A DNA stretch of 64,000 bases from contig CP064979.1 of assembly GCA_016699575.1 (NCBI GenBank), positions 744,001 through 808,000 on the forward strand, read 5' to 3'. Source of the stretch: Flavobacteriales bacterium. Lineage in GTDB: Bacteria > Bacteroidota > Bacteroidia > Flavobacteriales_F > PHOS-HE28. The notes beneath the pieces were generated by a model. The model worked only from the letters and a program-made list of their open reading frames with translations, made no database searches and was not told where the DNA came from. The position numbers and the translations under genes are program-made. This document shows, one piece after another, positions 1 to 7,460 of the stretch (within the stretch, counting starts at the first letter, position 1; every line of letters starts with the position of its first letter).

Positions 1-1
1 A

Positions 2-349
2 GATGCCGCCACTTGCGAGTTCGTGAGCGTTACGGTGAGCTACGAGTGCGATCTGGACAGGGCCATCGCCGTGCTGCAGGACGAAGCCATGCAGCACCCC
101 TCCTATCGCGACCGGCGCACGGCCGAAGAAGTGGAGAACGGCTTGCCGCCGGTGCGTGTGCAAGTGACCGCATTGGCCGACAGCGGTGTTACGCTGCGCG
201 CGGCGGTGTGGGCCGATGATGCGGGAGCCGCGCGCCTCATGCACTTCGACCTGCTGAGGAACATCAAGCTGCGCTTCGACCGCGAAGGCATCGAGATCCC
301 CTATCCGCACCGTGTTGTGGTGCACAAAGGCCAACCCGCCAAGGCATGA
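2..349 (+). CDS. MscS-family mechanosensitive channel, C-terminal part (5' truncated by window edge)
   Basis: The frame is open from base 2 and its visible residues match the cytoplasmic C-terminal domain of small-conductance mechanosensitive channels. The features seen are a beta-rich segment of the type VTVSYECDLDRA, then residues resembling the alpha/beta region that ends with IEIPYPHRVV, a typical MscS terminus. MscS channels sit in the inner membrane and release solutes on hypo-osmotic shock. The membrane-spanning part lies outside the window, so the subfamily cannot be assigned. The stop codon overlaps the start of corA by 4 nt (ATGA), suggesting translational coupling of two ion-handling membrane proteins. 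Confidence 0.85.
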   Translation, partial: DAATCEFVSVTVSYECDLDRAIAVLQDEAMQHPSYRDRRTAEEVENGLPPVRVQVTALADSGVTLRAAVWADDAGAARLMHFDLLRNIKLRFDREGIEIPYPHRVVVHKGQPAKA

Positions 350-1407
350 AGAAAGTCAAGACCCGAGGCGGCAAAGCGGGACTTCCACCGGGCTCGCTCG
401 TGGCCGTGGGCACCGGCACCAGCGGCGTTTCGCGCATCATCCTGTTCACGTACAATGCCGATGGTTACGAGGAAAAACAACTGGCCACGGTTGGCGACCT
501 CCAGCTGCCCGATCCGAAAGAGAAAGTCAGTTGGTTGGACATTGATGGGCTCGACGACGACAGGGTGGTGGCGCAGACCGGCGAACGGTTCTGCCTGCAC
601 CCTCTCCTGCTGGAGGACGTATTGAACACCGATCACCGCCCCAAGGTGGAAGAGTATGACGGCAACTTGTTCGTGGTGGTGAAGATGCTGAGCCTCGACG
701 AGGAGACCGGCGGGATCGAACGCGAGCAAGTGAGCTTCGTGCTGGGCAAAGGCTACGTTGTGAGCTTTCAGGAGAAGCCGGGCGACATCCTGGACCCGAT
801 ACGTGATCGCATCCGGCACAAGCTGGGCAGGGTGCGCAAGAGCGGCGCCGACTATTTGCTCTACACCCTGTTGGACGTGATCGTGGACAACTACTTCCTC
901 ATCGTTGAGGACCTTGGCAGCCGGATCGAGGAACTGGAGCGGAAGGTGACCGTGCGGCCCGGGCGCGAGGACCTGCACAGCATGCAGGAACTGCGGAGCT
1001 TGCTGATCACCGTGAGCCGCTATGTGACCCCGATGCGTGAATTGGCCGGTCGGCTCAACACCATCCAGAGCGAACTCTTCGAGAAGAACACGCGCCGCTA
1101 CATCAACGATCTACAGGACCATACCGTGTACATCGCCGACAGCATCGCCACCTTCAACGCCATGCTGAGCAACCTGGAGAACACCTGGCACGCCACCCTC
1201 AACATGAAGGGCAACGAAGTGATCCGGGTGCTCACGATCATTAGCTCCATCTTCATCCCGCTCACCTTCATCGTGGGCGTTTACGGTATGAACTTCGACC
1301 ACATGCCCGAGCTTCGTTGGCACTTCGGCTACTACGCCATCTGGGGCCTGATGCTGGCCGTAGCGGTCGGCATGCTGATCTGGTTCCGGCGGAAGCGGTG
1401 GCTGTGA
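346..1407 (+). CDS. corA: CorA-family magnesium/cobalt transporter
   Basis: A 353-residue protein with the CorA layout: a long acidic/helical cytoplasmic funnel domain (about residues 1-285) and two C-terminal membrane helices. The signature GMN tripeptide lies at residues 314-316 (context YGMNFDHMPEL), at the end of the first helix where it forms the ion-selectivity loop. The second helix is followed by a positively charged tail (FRRKRWL), as in the family. It should act as a homopentameric Mg2+/Co2+ channel in the inner membrane. The start codon overlaps the stop of the upstream MscS gene, so the two are probably co-transcribed. Confidence 0.95.
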   Translation: MKKVKTRGGKAGLPPGSLVAVGTGTSGVSRIILFTYNADGYEEKQLATVGDLQLPDPKEKVSWLDIDGLDDDRVVAQTGERFCLHPLLLEDVLNTDHRPKVEEYDGNLFVVVKMLSLDEETGGIEREQVSFVLGKGYVVSFQEKPGDILDPIRDRIRHKLGRVRKSGADYLLYTLLDVIVDNYFLIVEDLGSRIEELERKVTVRPGREDLHSMQELRSLLITVSRYVTPMRELAGRLNTIQSELFEKNTRRYINDLQDHTVYIADSIATFNAMLSNLENTWHATLNMKGNEVIRVLTIISSIFIPLTFIVGVYGMNFDHMPELRWHFGYYAIWGLMLAVAVGMLIWFRRKRWL

Positions 1408-1741
1408 TATCACAGCGCCTGCCGGGAGAATTTCACCCGCATCCGGCCATGGATCCACGACGCCTCTACTTTTGGTCCGTCTGACCACGGAATGACGAAA
1501 CGAAGCACCGGCCTTTGCGATCTTACTTGGACCGCCCTGCTTCCGTGCGTCCCCTACCGCGGCTTCCGCTGATGCAAGCGACCGTGGACATCGGAACCCC
1601 AGTGGGCAGCCGCCCTCGCCGTTCCCCGGCCACGTCCCTCAGCCCCGTACCATCGTCCTCGACCTCCACAGCCCCACAGGGTCCGCTCTGTGCTGACGGG
1701 TCATGGGCCCACACCGACCATAGCTCACTTCCGTAAGGGGA
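1408..1741. other. intergenic region, corA to arginine decarboxylase
   Basis: A 334-nt gap. A consensus-like Bacteroidota -7 box, TACTTTTG, lies at 1467-1474 on the plus strand. If used, it would give the downstream gene a leader of about 260 nt. I see no convincing small gene; the short open frames here have proline/serine/arginine-rich translations typical of random high-GC sequence. No clear terminator hairpin with a T-tract follows corA. Confidence 0.5.
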
Positions 1742-3157
1742 ATGAAGACCCGCTACATCGACCTGATCGAACAAACCTTCGACTTCCCGAAGGACGAATT
1801 CAACTTCCGTGACGGCAACCTCACGTGGAACGATCTTCCACTGACTGAGATCATCGAGAAGTACGGCACGCCGCTGCGGATCAGCTACCTGCCCAAGATC
1901 GGCGAGAAGATCGATGAGGCACGGGCGCACTTCGCCAAGGCCTTCAAGGAGCACAAGTACGTGGGCACCTACACGTACTTCTACTGCACCAAGAGCAATC
2001 ATTTCCAGTATGTGATCGACAAGGTGCTCGACAAAGGCGTGAGCCTGGAGACGAGCAGCGCCTACGACATCGAGATCGTGGAGCTGATGATCGAGCGCGG
2101 CAAGCTGCCCAAGGACGCCACCATCCTCTGCAACGGCTTCAAGGACGAGCGCTACATACGGAACATCGCACGGTTGGCCAATAGCGGTTTCAAGGTGGTG
2201 CCCATCATCGACAACATGGGCGAACTCCACCGCCTCGATGAAGCCATCAACGTGCAGTGCGACATCGGGATCCGCATCGCCGCGGAAGAAGCACCGAAGT
2301 TCGAGTTCTATACCAGCCGTCTCGGTATCGGGTACAAGGACATCATCCCCTTCTACATGCGCAACGTGAGCAAGCAGCGCAAATTCAAGCTGAAGCTCAT
2401 GCACTTCTTCATCAACACCGGCATCACGGACACGGCCTACTACTGGAACGAGCTGGGCAAGTGCGTGAACGTCTACTGCGACCTGAAGAAGCTCTGCCCC
2501 ACGCTCGATACGCTGGACATCGGCGGTGGCATGCCCATCAAGAACAGCCTCAACTTCAGCTTCGATGCCGATTACATGATCGGCGAGATCGTGGGGCGCG
2601 TGAAGGACATCTGCGACGAGAACAAGGTGCAGGAACCGAACATCTACAGCGAATTCGGCAGCTTCACCGTGAGCGATTGCGGCGCCACCTTTTTCAGCAT
2701 CGTGGACCAGAAAAAGCAGAACGACAAGGAGCGGTGGAACATGATCGACGGCAGCTTCATGACCACGCTGCCGGACACGTGGGCCATCAACAAGCGCTTC
2801 ATCATGCTGCCCATCAACAACTGGGAGGACGAGTACGAGCGCGTTTTCCTCGGTGGCATGACCTGCGACAGCGACGACTACTACAACAGCGAGCAGCACG
2901 TCAACGCCATCTACCTGCCCAAGTACCGTGCGGGCCGCAAACAGCACATCGGCTTTTTCAACACCGGCGCCTACCAGGATTCGCTCGGCGGCTTCGGCGG
3001 CATCCAGCACTGCCTCATCCCGAAACCCAAGCACGTGCTGCTGGACCGGGCGGCCGATGGAAGCCTCGTCGATTGGCTCTTCGCTCCCGAACAAAGCAGC
3101 GAGCGCATGCTGGAACTGCTCGGTTATCTGCCGCAAGCCGAACTGGCGCGTCGCTGA
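1742..3157 (+). CDS. speA: biosynthetic arginine decarboxylase, PLP fold-type III (Bacteroidota type)
   Basis: A 471-residue alanine-racemase-fold (fold type III) decarboxylase. The PLP-binding lysine is Lys84 in CTKSNHF, within the first barrel strand. A phosphate-binding GG motif (DIGGGMP) and a late GGMTCDSDD motif carrying the catalytic cysteine/aspartate also fit the ornithine/diaminopimelate/arginine decarboxylase superfamily. The length and N-terminus resemble the proteins annotated as arginine decarboxylase in Flavobacteriia rather than the 650-residue E. coli SpeA. It would convert arginine to agmatine for polyamine synthesis. The next gene encodes a deoxyhypusine-synthase-like enzyme, supporting a polyamine role. 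The exact amino-acid substrate is inferred from family and context. Confidence 0.85.
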   Translation: MKTRYIDLIEQTFDFPKDEFNFRDGNLTWNDLPLTEIIEKYGTPLRISYLPKIGEKIDEARAHFAKAFKEHKYVGTYTYFYCTKSNHFQYVIDKVLDKGVSLETSSAYDIEIVELMIERGKLPKDATILCNGFKDERYIRNIARLANSGFKVVPIIDNMGELHRLDEAINVQCDIGIRIAAEEAPKFEFYTSRLGIGYKDIIPFYMRNVSKQRKFKLKLMHFFINTGITDTAYYWNELGKCVNVYCDLKKLCPTLDTLDIGGGMPIKNSLNFSFDADYMIGEIVGRVKDICDENKVQEPNIYSEFGSFTVSDCGATFFSIVDQKKQNDKERWNMIDGSFMTTLPDTWAINKRFIMLPINNWEDEYERVFLGGMTCDSDDYYNSEQHVNAIYLPKYRAGRKQHIGFFNTGAYQDSLGGFGGIQHCLIPKPKHVLLDRAADGSLVDWLFAPEQSSERMLELLGYLPQAELARR

Positions 3158-3222
3158 TCCGTGACTTCCGTACGTCTCTCGACCCAGCATCCGATGCACC
3201 GATGCGCGTGATATCGCGCGTC

Positions 3223-3231
3223 TATATTTCG
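3223..3231 (+). promoter_or_regulatory. probable -7 promoter box upstream of DHS-like gene
   Basis: TATATTTCG resembles the Bacteroidota -7 element TAnnTTTG and ends 17 nt before the start codon at 3249. It suggests that the DHS-like gene can be transcribed separately from the decarboxylase. No -33 element was verified. Confidence 0.45.
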
Positions 3232-3248
3232 CCCCGTTTTCAGCGACC

Positions 3249-4223
3249 ATGAGCAATCGTCCGATCAGCAGCTTCATCGAGAAGCACTTCCTGCACTTCA
3301 ACGCGGCCGCCCTGGTGGACGCCGCCAAAGGCTACAAGGCGCACAAAGCCGGCGGCAAGAAGATGATGATCACGTTGGCCGGTGCCATGAGCACGGGCGA
3401 ACTCGGGAAGATCCTGGCCGAGATGATACGCAAGGGCCAGGTGGACATCATCAGCTGCACCGGCGCCAACTTGGAGGAGGACGTGATGAACCTGGTGGCC
3501 CACGACCATTATGAGCGGATCCCCCACTACCGGGATCTCACGCCGCAACAGGAGCGCGACCTGCTGGACCGCGGCATGAACCGCGTGACCGACACGTGCA
3601 TCCCCGAGCACGAGGCCTTCCGGCGGCTGGAGAAACACGTGGTGGACCTCTGGACCGCCGACGACAAGAGCGGCAACCGCCGTTTCCCGCACCAGTACTT
3701 CTACGAGATGATCAACTCGGGCGTGCTGAAGCAGTACTACCAGATCGATCCGAAGGACAGTTGGATGGTGGCCGCCGCTGAGCGCAACCTGCCCATCATC
3801 TGCCCCGGCTGGGAGGACAGCACCCTTGGGAACATCTTCGCCGGGCATTGCATCGTGGGCGACTGCAAGCCGACCATGATGAAGAGCGGCATCGAGTACA
3901 TGATGTGGCTGGCCGAGTGGTACACCGCCAACTGTGGCGAAGACGGCATCGGCTTCTTCCAGATCGGCGGAGGCATCGCGGGCGACTTCCCCATCTGCGT
4001 GGTGCCCATGTTGCACCAGGACCTGCAGCGCGACAACATCCCGTTCTGGAGCTACTTCTGCCAGATCAGCGACAGCACCACCAGCTACGGCAGCTACAGC
4101 GGTGCCGTCCCCAACGAGAAGATCACTTGGGGAAAATTGGACATCGGCACGCCGAAGTACATCATCGAAAGCGATGCTACTATTGTCGCGCCGCTCATCT
4201 TCGCATACATACTTGATATGTAA
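3249..4223 (+). CDS. deoxyhypusine synthase-family protein (polyamine enzyme)
   Basis: A 324-residue protein of the deoxyhypusine synthase family. The NAD-binding STGELGK motif is at residues 48-54, and the glycine-rich FFQIGGGIAGD segment is at about 236-246. The active-site lysine sits in TWGKL at Lys296, matching the SWGK lysine of eukaryotic DHS that forms the covalent imine. Bacteria lack eIF5A, and characterised bacterial members act on free polyamines, for example as homospermidine synthase, so a polyamine aminobutyl or aminopropyl transfer reaction is likely. Immediate proximity to arginine decarboxylase suggests the substrate derives from agmatine or putrescine. The precise reaction cannot be read from the sequence. 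Confidence 0.88.
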   Translation: MSNRPISSFIEKHFLHFNAAALVDAAKGYKAHKAGGKKMMITLAGAMSTGELGKILAEMIRKGQVDIISCTGANLEEDVMNLVAHDHYERIPHYRDLTPQQERDLLDRGMNRVTDTCIPEHEAFRRLEKHVVDLWTADDKSGNRRFPHQYFYEMINSGVLKQYYQIDPKDSWMVAAAERNLPIICPGWEDSTLGNIFAGHCIVGDCKPTMMKSGIEYMMWLAEWYTANCGEDGIGFFQIGGGIAGDFPICVVPMLHQDLQRDNIPFWSYFCQISDSTTSYGSYSGAVPNEKITWGKLDIGTPKYIIESDATIVAPLIFAYILDM

Positions 4224-4237
4224 CAGCCCGCGCTCCC

Positions 4238-4657
4238 ATGCAACGACTGATACGCTCCTTCAACACCCTTACCGACGAACTGAAGGAAACCCTTCAGGAA
4301 CAGTACCCCGACGGGATCGACTCGTCGCACATCAAGTCCATCCCAACGGCCAAGGGCGACCTGCTGCGCGTCATCGAGCTCAAGACCCCCGAGGCCCTCT
4401 ACCTCATCAAGATCAATCCCGAAAGCCGCGAGGAGATCGAGCAGTTTCTCGACCAGGAGGACAGTGGTCCTAGCGGCGGTGGCGACGATGACGAGGCACC
4501 GGAAGGACTGGAGGGCGCAGAAGGCGGCGAAGAAGAAGCCGGAGGTGGCGACGACGAGGGCGCCGGGGGCGATGATGATGGCGATGACGACGACGGTGAT
4601 GATGACGATGATGATGACGCCGGCGGCGACGACGAGGAAGATGACGATGAGGATTGA
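4238..4657 (+). CDS. small conserved protein with polyacidic C-terminal tail
   Basis: 139 residues in two parts. Residues 1-75 form a compact alpha/beta-like domain (MQRLIRSFNTL ... LYLIKINPESREEIEQF). Residues 76-139 are almost wholly Asp, Glu and Gly with no lysine or arginine. Small Bacteroidota proteins with this head and an acidic tail are common and are sometimes labelled DNA-primase-like without experimental basis. The gene starts 14 nt after the DHS-like stop and is followed by a terminator hairpin, so it is the last gene of this unit. The tail is encoded by an Asp-codon (GAT/GAC) trinucleotide tract. Function unknown. Confidence 0.75.
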   Translation: MQRLIRSFNTLTDELKETLQEQYPDGIDSSHIKSIPTAKGDLLRVIELKTPEALYLIKINPESREEIEQFLDQEDSGPSGGGDDDEAPEGLEGAEGGEEEAGGGDDEGAGGDDDGDDDDGDDDDDDDAGGDDEEDDDED

Positions 4658-4681
4658 CCACCTCACCTGAACTTGGACAGG

Positions 4682-4708
4682 ACGCCACCCGCAACGGTGG
4701 CGTTCTTC
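4682..4708 (+). terminator. probable intrinsic terminator after acidic-tail gene
   Basis: A perfect 8-bp stem (ACGCCACC / GGTGGCGT, 4682-4689 and 4696-4703) with a 6-nt loop is followed by a weak pyrimidine run (TCTTC). It lies 25 nt downstream of the stop at 4657. Confidence 0.6.
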
Positions 4709-4810
4709 ATTGGGGCCGGTGGAAAAGCCCACGGCCATTGACCGTGATCCAGCGACCTGACCCGCTTACCTTACCGCCATCGCCAGCGATCAAGTTCCGG
4801 CGAGCACCGC

Positions 4811-5230
4811 ATGCTCCAGGGGAAGTTCCACATCGCCTTCGCCACCACCGACCTCAAACGCATCAAAGCATTCTACGGCGGCTTGCTCGGCTGCCCCGAA
4901 GGCCGCAGCGCCAAGAACTGGGTGGACTACAACTTTTTCGGCCACCAGCTCACCATCCAGGAAGTGCCGCGCATGGAGCGTGTGTCGCGCGTGTACAACC
5001 CCAAAAGCAATGTACCCAGTGATCACTGGGGTATCGTTCTCGATCCGGAAGATTGGAAGAAGCTCCGCGACAAGTGCGAGAAGATCGGCGTCACCTTCTT
5101 CATCGACCCCAACATGGTCATGAAAGGTGAAGTGGGTGAGCAGATGAGCTTCTTCATCGAGGATCCCGATGGGCACGCCATCGAGTTCAAGGCGATGACG
5201 GAGAAGAACGCCCTCTTCAAAAAGGGATGA
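4811..5230 (+). CDS. VOC-family (glyoxalase/dioxygenase-like) protein
   Basis: A 139-residue single vicinal-oxygen-chelate domain made of two beta-alpha-beta-beta-beta modules. The first begins HIAFATTDLKRIKAFYGGLLG, the classic start of such domains. The second ends SFFIEDPDGHAIEFKAM, with the FxDPDGxxIEF signature containing the metal-ligand glutamate. Candidate metal ligands are His7, His77 (SDHWGI) and the C-terminal Glu. The substrate cannot be assigned, since VOC domains include glyoxalases, dioxygenases and antibiotic-resistance proteins. It overlaps the following small membrane-protein gene by 4 nt (ATGA). Confidence 0.85.
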   Translation: MLQGKFHIAFATTDLKRIKAFYGGLLGCPEGRSAKNWVDYNFFGHQLTIQEVPRMERVSRVYNPKSNVPSDHWGIVLDPEDWKKLRDKCEKIGVTFFIDPNMVMKGEVGEQMSFFIEDPDGHAIEFKAMTEKNALFKKG

Positions 5231-5424
5231 AGGCCTGGCATGCGGCCGTATTGCTGGGCATTGGCATCCCCTTTCTCCTTCTCGGCTTCCTGTTCAAGAT
5301 CCAGCATTGGCCGGGGGCCCTTTTGCTTATGCTCATCGGCGGCAATGTGTCCGTGATCGGTCTGGCCTTGATCGTCCACAAGGCCTTGCGGCACGGCGGG
5401 CGTTCCGACTTCTGGAACAGCTAG
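5227..5424 (+). CDS. small two-helix membrane protein with GldL-like FKIxHWPGA motif
   Basis: 65 residues with two hydrophobic helices (about 6-23 and 29-49) and a charged C-terminus. The loop between them reads FKIQHWPGA, very close to the FKIMHWPGA segment found in GldL and in many short Bacteroidota membrane proteins. It is far too short to be GldL itself (about 200 residues), so I call it only a small membrane protein. The ATGA overlap with the upstream VOC gene indicates co-translation. Confidence 0.7.
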   Translation: MKAWHAAVLLGIGIPFLLLGFLFKIQHWPGALLLMLIGGNVSVIGLALIVHKALRHGGRSDFWNS

Positions 5425-5425
5425 A

Positions 5426-5821
5426 TCAGTAGGTGCGGGCCGCGATCAGGTCGCCAGCGGCACTCCGCTGTTCCGCCCGCGACAAGTCGCCGTCGGCATA
5501 GCTGAGCAGGCCTACCGTTTGGTCCTCCACGTTGCGGATGGTCCAATGGCCATTGCGAAGGCCGGATATGAAGAGGGCTTCGCAAAGCACTACACCGTTC
5601 TCGGCGAACTGCTTCCACACGCCATCGCGCAAGCCATCACGGAAACCGCCCAATTCCTTCACCCTTCCGCTTTCGTAGTAGGTGATGAAGCGGACCTGAT
5701 CACCATCGATGTACTGGGTACTGGCCAGCTTGCCGTTCGGGTAGCGCTCCTGTATGAATTGCTCCTGGGCTTGGGCCCCGGCGAGCAGAAGGAACAAAAG
5801 AGCGGTGGCAAGCGTTTTCAT
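5426..5821 (-). CDS. exported MORN-repeat / YwqK-like protein
   Basis: 131 residues with an N-terminal signal peptide (MKTLATALLFLLLAGAQAQ). At least three MORN-like units follow, of the form YPNGKLASTQYIDGD, YYESGRVKELGGFRDG and FAENGVVLCEALFISG. This repeat is typical of proteins annotated as toxin-antitoxin YwqK family antitoxin in Bacteroidota, but no toxin partner is present, so that label should not be taken as function. It is probably a periplasmic or surface protein. It is convergent with the small membrane-protein gene, the two stops being 1 nt apart. Confidence 0.75.
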   Translation of the reverse strand: MKTLATALLFLLLAGAQAQEQFIQERYPNGKLASTQYIDGDQVRFITYYESGRVKELGGFRDGLRDGVWKQFAENGVVLCEALFISGLRNGHWTIRNVEDQTVGLLSYADGDLSRAEQRSAAGDLIAARTY

Positions 5822-5939
5822 GGCGTCGTTGTACCTCCCTTCAACGATGCCAAGATAACGTTAGTTGCGCATGGATCTTACATTGCCTTAACATAGGTCA
5901 TGAGCATGCGCCTGTTCACCGCCGGGGCACAGGCGCGCA

Positions 5940-6812
5940 TCACAACGGCAGCCGCCCCTGCCCCTCCAGCGAGGTCCGCAGGCGGATCACCTCGGCGCGC
6001 AGGTCCATGACGTTGCGGGCCAGATCATCACGGGTAAGGTTGGGCTCGGGCAGGTCGTGGCTGATGAAGTGCACGAACTTCCAGATCTCCAGGATCTCGC
6101 CCACAGGCACCTCATAGGGCTCGTAAAGAGGGTTGGTGCTGCACAGCAGGAAGGCGCCTTTCTCCTTGATCTGGTTGTAGAGCACCTTGAAGACGATGCC
6201 CTCGGCGCGGGTGACCACGATGTAGGGCTGCCCGTCGCGGATGAGCTCCCAGTTCTGCACGTATTCGCCGGTTACCCAGCTACCGTGCGCCACGGGCGGC
6301 ATACTGTCGCCGTTGATGGGGAAGGTGCGGTACTTCTTCTGCTTGCTGAGGAAGGGCATGCGGAAAGTGGGCAGTACGCTGATGAAATCGGGATCGGCGT
6401 AGCCGGTGGCATAACCTGCCCGGGCCTGCTCGTGCACCAGTTCGATGTTCTCGTCGTTGTCGCCGCCCACGGTGGTGGCCAGCACGCGCAGGCGCATACC
6501 GTTCACGTCCACATCGCCGCCGCGCTCCAGGATGCTCAGCTGCTGTTCGCCGTAGAGGGACAGGTCCTCGCGCAGGAGCCGGTCGATGCTCACCTTGAAA
6601 TAGCCACTGATGCGCATGAGCAGGTCGAAGGGCGGTTCGGCTGAGCCGTTCTCGTAACCGCTCCAACTGGACCGCTTCACGTCGAGGGCCACGGCCACCT
6701 CCTCTTGGCTGCGGCCGCGGCGCTTGCGCAGGAGTTTCAGGTTGTTGCCGAAGGGCAGCACGGGGGGCGGGGCCGGTGCCGCTGTTGTGTTGAGGGTGCG
6801 TGCGTTGTTCAT
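5940..6812 (-). CDS. XRE-family transcriptional regulator with S24 (LexA/CI-like) peptidase domain
   Basis: 290 residues. A helix-turn-helix at about residues 22-82 reads NLKLLRKRRGRSQEEVAVAL. It is followed by an S24-like domain with the serine motif NGDSMPP (Ser170) and a lysine in FKVLYNQI (Lys209). The 39-residue Ser-Lys spacing resembles LexA. An Ala-Gly pair (Ala132-Gly133, in ARAGYA) lies where LexA-type self-cleavage would occur, and residues 253-285 form a C-terminal helix. Self-cleavage is possible but unproven. The start overlaps the stop of the upstream ORF6N gene by 4 nt, so the two are co-translated. An inverted repeat across the operon promoter (7403-7442) is a plausible binding site for this protein. 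Confidence 0.85.
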   Translation of the reverse strand: MNNARTLNTTAAPAPPPVLPFGNNLKLLRKRRGRSQEEVAVALDVKRSSWSGYENGSAEPPFDLLMRISGYFKVSIDRLLREDLSLYGEQQLSILERGGDVDVNGMRLRVLATTVGGDNDENIELVHEQARAGYATGYADPDFISVLPTFRMPFLSKQKKYRTFPINGDSMPPVAHGSWVTGEYVQNWELIRDGQPYIVVTRAEGIVFKVLYNQIKEKGAFLLCSTNPLYEPYEVPVGEILEIWKFVHFISHDLPEPNLTRDDLARNVMDLRAEVIRLRTSLEGQGRLPL

Positions 6813-7372
6813 GGTTGTTGACGCTTGTACCCGATAGCCGGACGCGGCGCAACGGGCGGGTTCAGCAGTTCTTTCAAGTATTGGAACAGGGTGCCGATGC
6901 TGTCATCATGCTCCTCCACCCTTCGTTCCATCTGTTCCAGTTTCAGCAGGATATCCTTGTGGGCCATGATCATCCCGCGCATATGCACGAACACTTCGAT
7001 GATGCGGATGCTCATGGCCACGGCCCGCTCGCTTTTCAGCACGTTGGCCAGCATCAGCACGCCATGCTCCGTGAAGGCATAAGGCAAAGCACCACCAGTA
7101 TGACTGAAAGACGGTATCGCATTTTGCGATACCATATCCCGTAACTCCTTATCCGTCAGTTGGAACATGAAGGTGCCAGGGAACCTTGACTTGTTCCGTT
7201 TCACCTGCTCCCGAAGCCTGATCGACCGCACACCGTACAGCTCGGCCAGGTCCCGGTCCAGCATCACCCGTTGGCCGCGCAGCAGCAGGATCTTCTCCAT
7301 GATGATCCCATCATGTAGAACGGTTCCGCCATAAGCGGGCTTGGGCTCCAGTGCCACGGAAGCTGTCATCAC
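6809..7372 (-). CDS. ORF6N domain-containing protein
   Basis: 187 residues. The ORF6N domain occupies about residues 20-110 and is recognised by IMEKILLLRGQRVMLDRDLA, followed by ELYGV and KRNKSRFPGTFMFQLT. The C-terminus is a coiled-coil-like helix (LEQMERRVEEHDDSIGTL). ORF6N domains are putative DNA-binding modules found in phages and widely in Bacteroidota chromosomes. The start at 7372 fits the promoter at 7394-7426, giving a leader of about 15 nt. An internal ATG at 7297, just before the domain, is an alternative. It lies directly upstream of the XRE/S24 regulator with a 4-nt overlap. Confidence 0.85.
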   Translation of the reverse strand: MMTASVALEPKPAYGGTVLHDGIIMEKILLLRGQRVMLDRDLAELYGVRSIRLREQVKRNKSRFPGTFMFQLTDKELRDMVSQNAIPSFSHTGGALPYAFTEHGVLMLANVLKSERAVAMSIRIIEVFVHMRGMIMAHKDILLKLEQMERRVEEHDDSIGTLFQYLKELLNPPVAPRPAIGYKRQQP

Positions 7373-7393
7373 GCCGACTGATTATCCGGCATG

Positions 7394-7426
7394 CAAACAT
7401 AGTGACGGATTTCACATCTTCAACAA
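7394..7426 (-). promoter_or_regulatory. promoter of the ORF6N-XRE/S24 operon
   Basis: Reading the minus strand, TTGTTG (7426-7421) is followed after 19 nt by TATGTTTG (7401-7394). This matches the Bacteroidota arrangement of a -33 TTTG-like element and a -7 TAnnTTTG element. The start codon at 7372 is about 21 nt downstream of the -7 box. It is the best-formed promoter I find in the window. Confidence 0.65.
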
Positions 7427-7442
7427 GACGCATAATCCGTCA
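7403..7442. promoter_or_regulatory. inverted repeat overlapping the ORF6N-XRE promoter, candidate operator
   Basis: A perfect 9-bp inverted repeat, TGACGGATT (7403-7411) and AATCCGTCA (7434-7442), is separated by 22 nt. One arm lies between the -7 and -33 elements and the other just upstream of -33. This geometry suits a dimeric repressor, and the XRE/S24 protein of the same operon is the obvious candidate. Confidence 0.5.
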
Positions 7443-7460
7443 TTATCGCAGAGCTGTCGT

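Noticed and set aside
1523..3328. A 601-codon minus-strand open frame opposite the arginine decarboxylase gene
   Set aside because: Antisense shadow with biased composition; the plus-strand gene has clear PLP motifs.
5426..5821. Interpretation of the MORN-repeat protein as a YwqK antitoxin
   Set aside because: It has a signal peptide and no neighbouring toxin gene; the family label is historical.
5940..7372. ORF6N and XRE/S24 genes as evidence of a prophage
   Set aside because: No integrase, terminase, capsid, tail or lysis genes are nearby; both families are common as stand-alone chromosomal genes in Bacteroidota.
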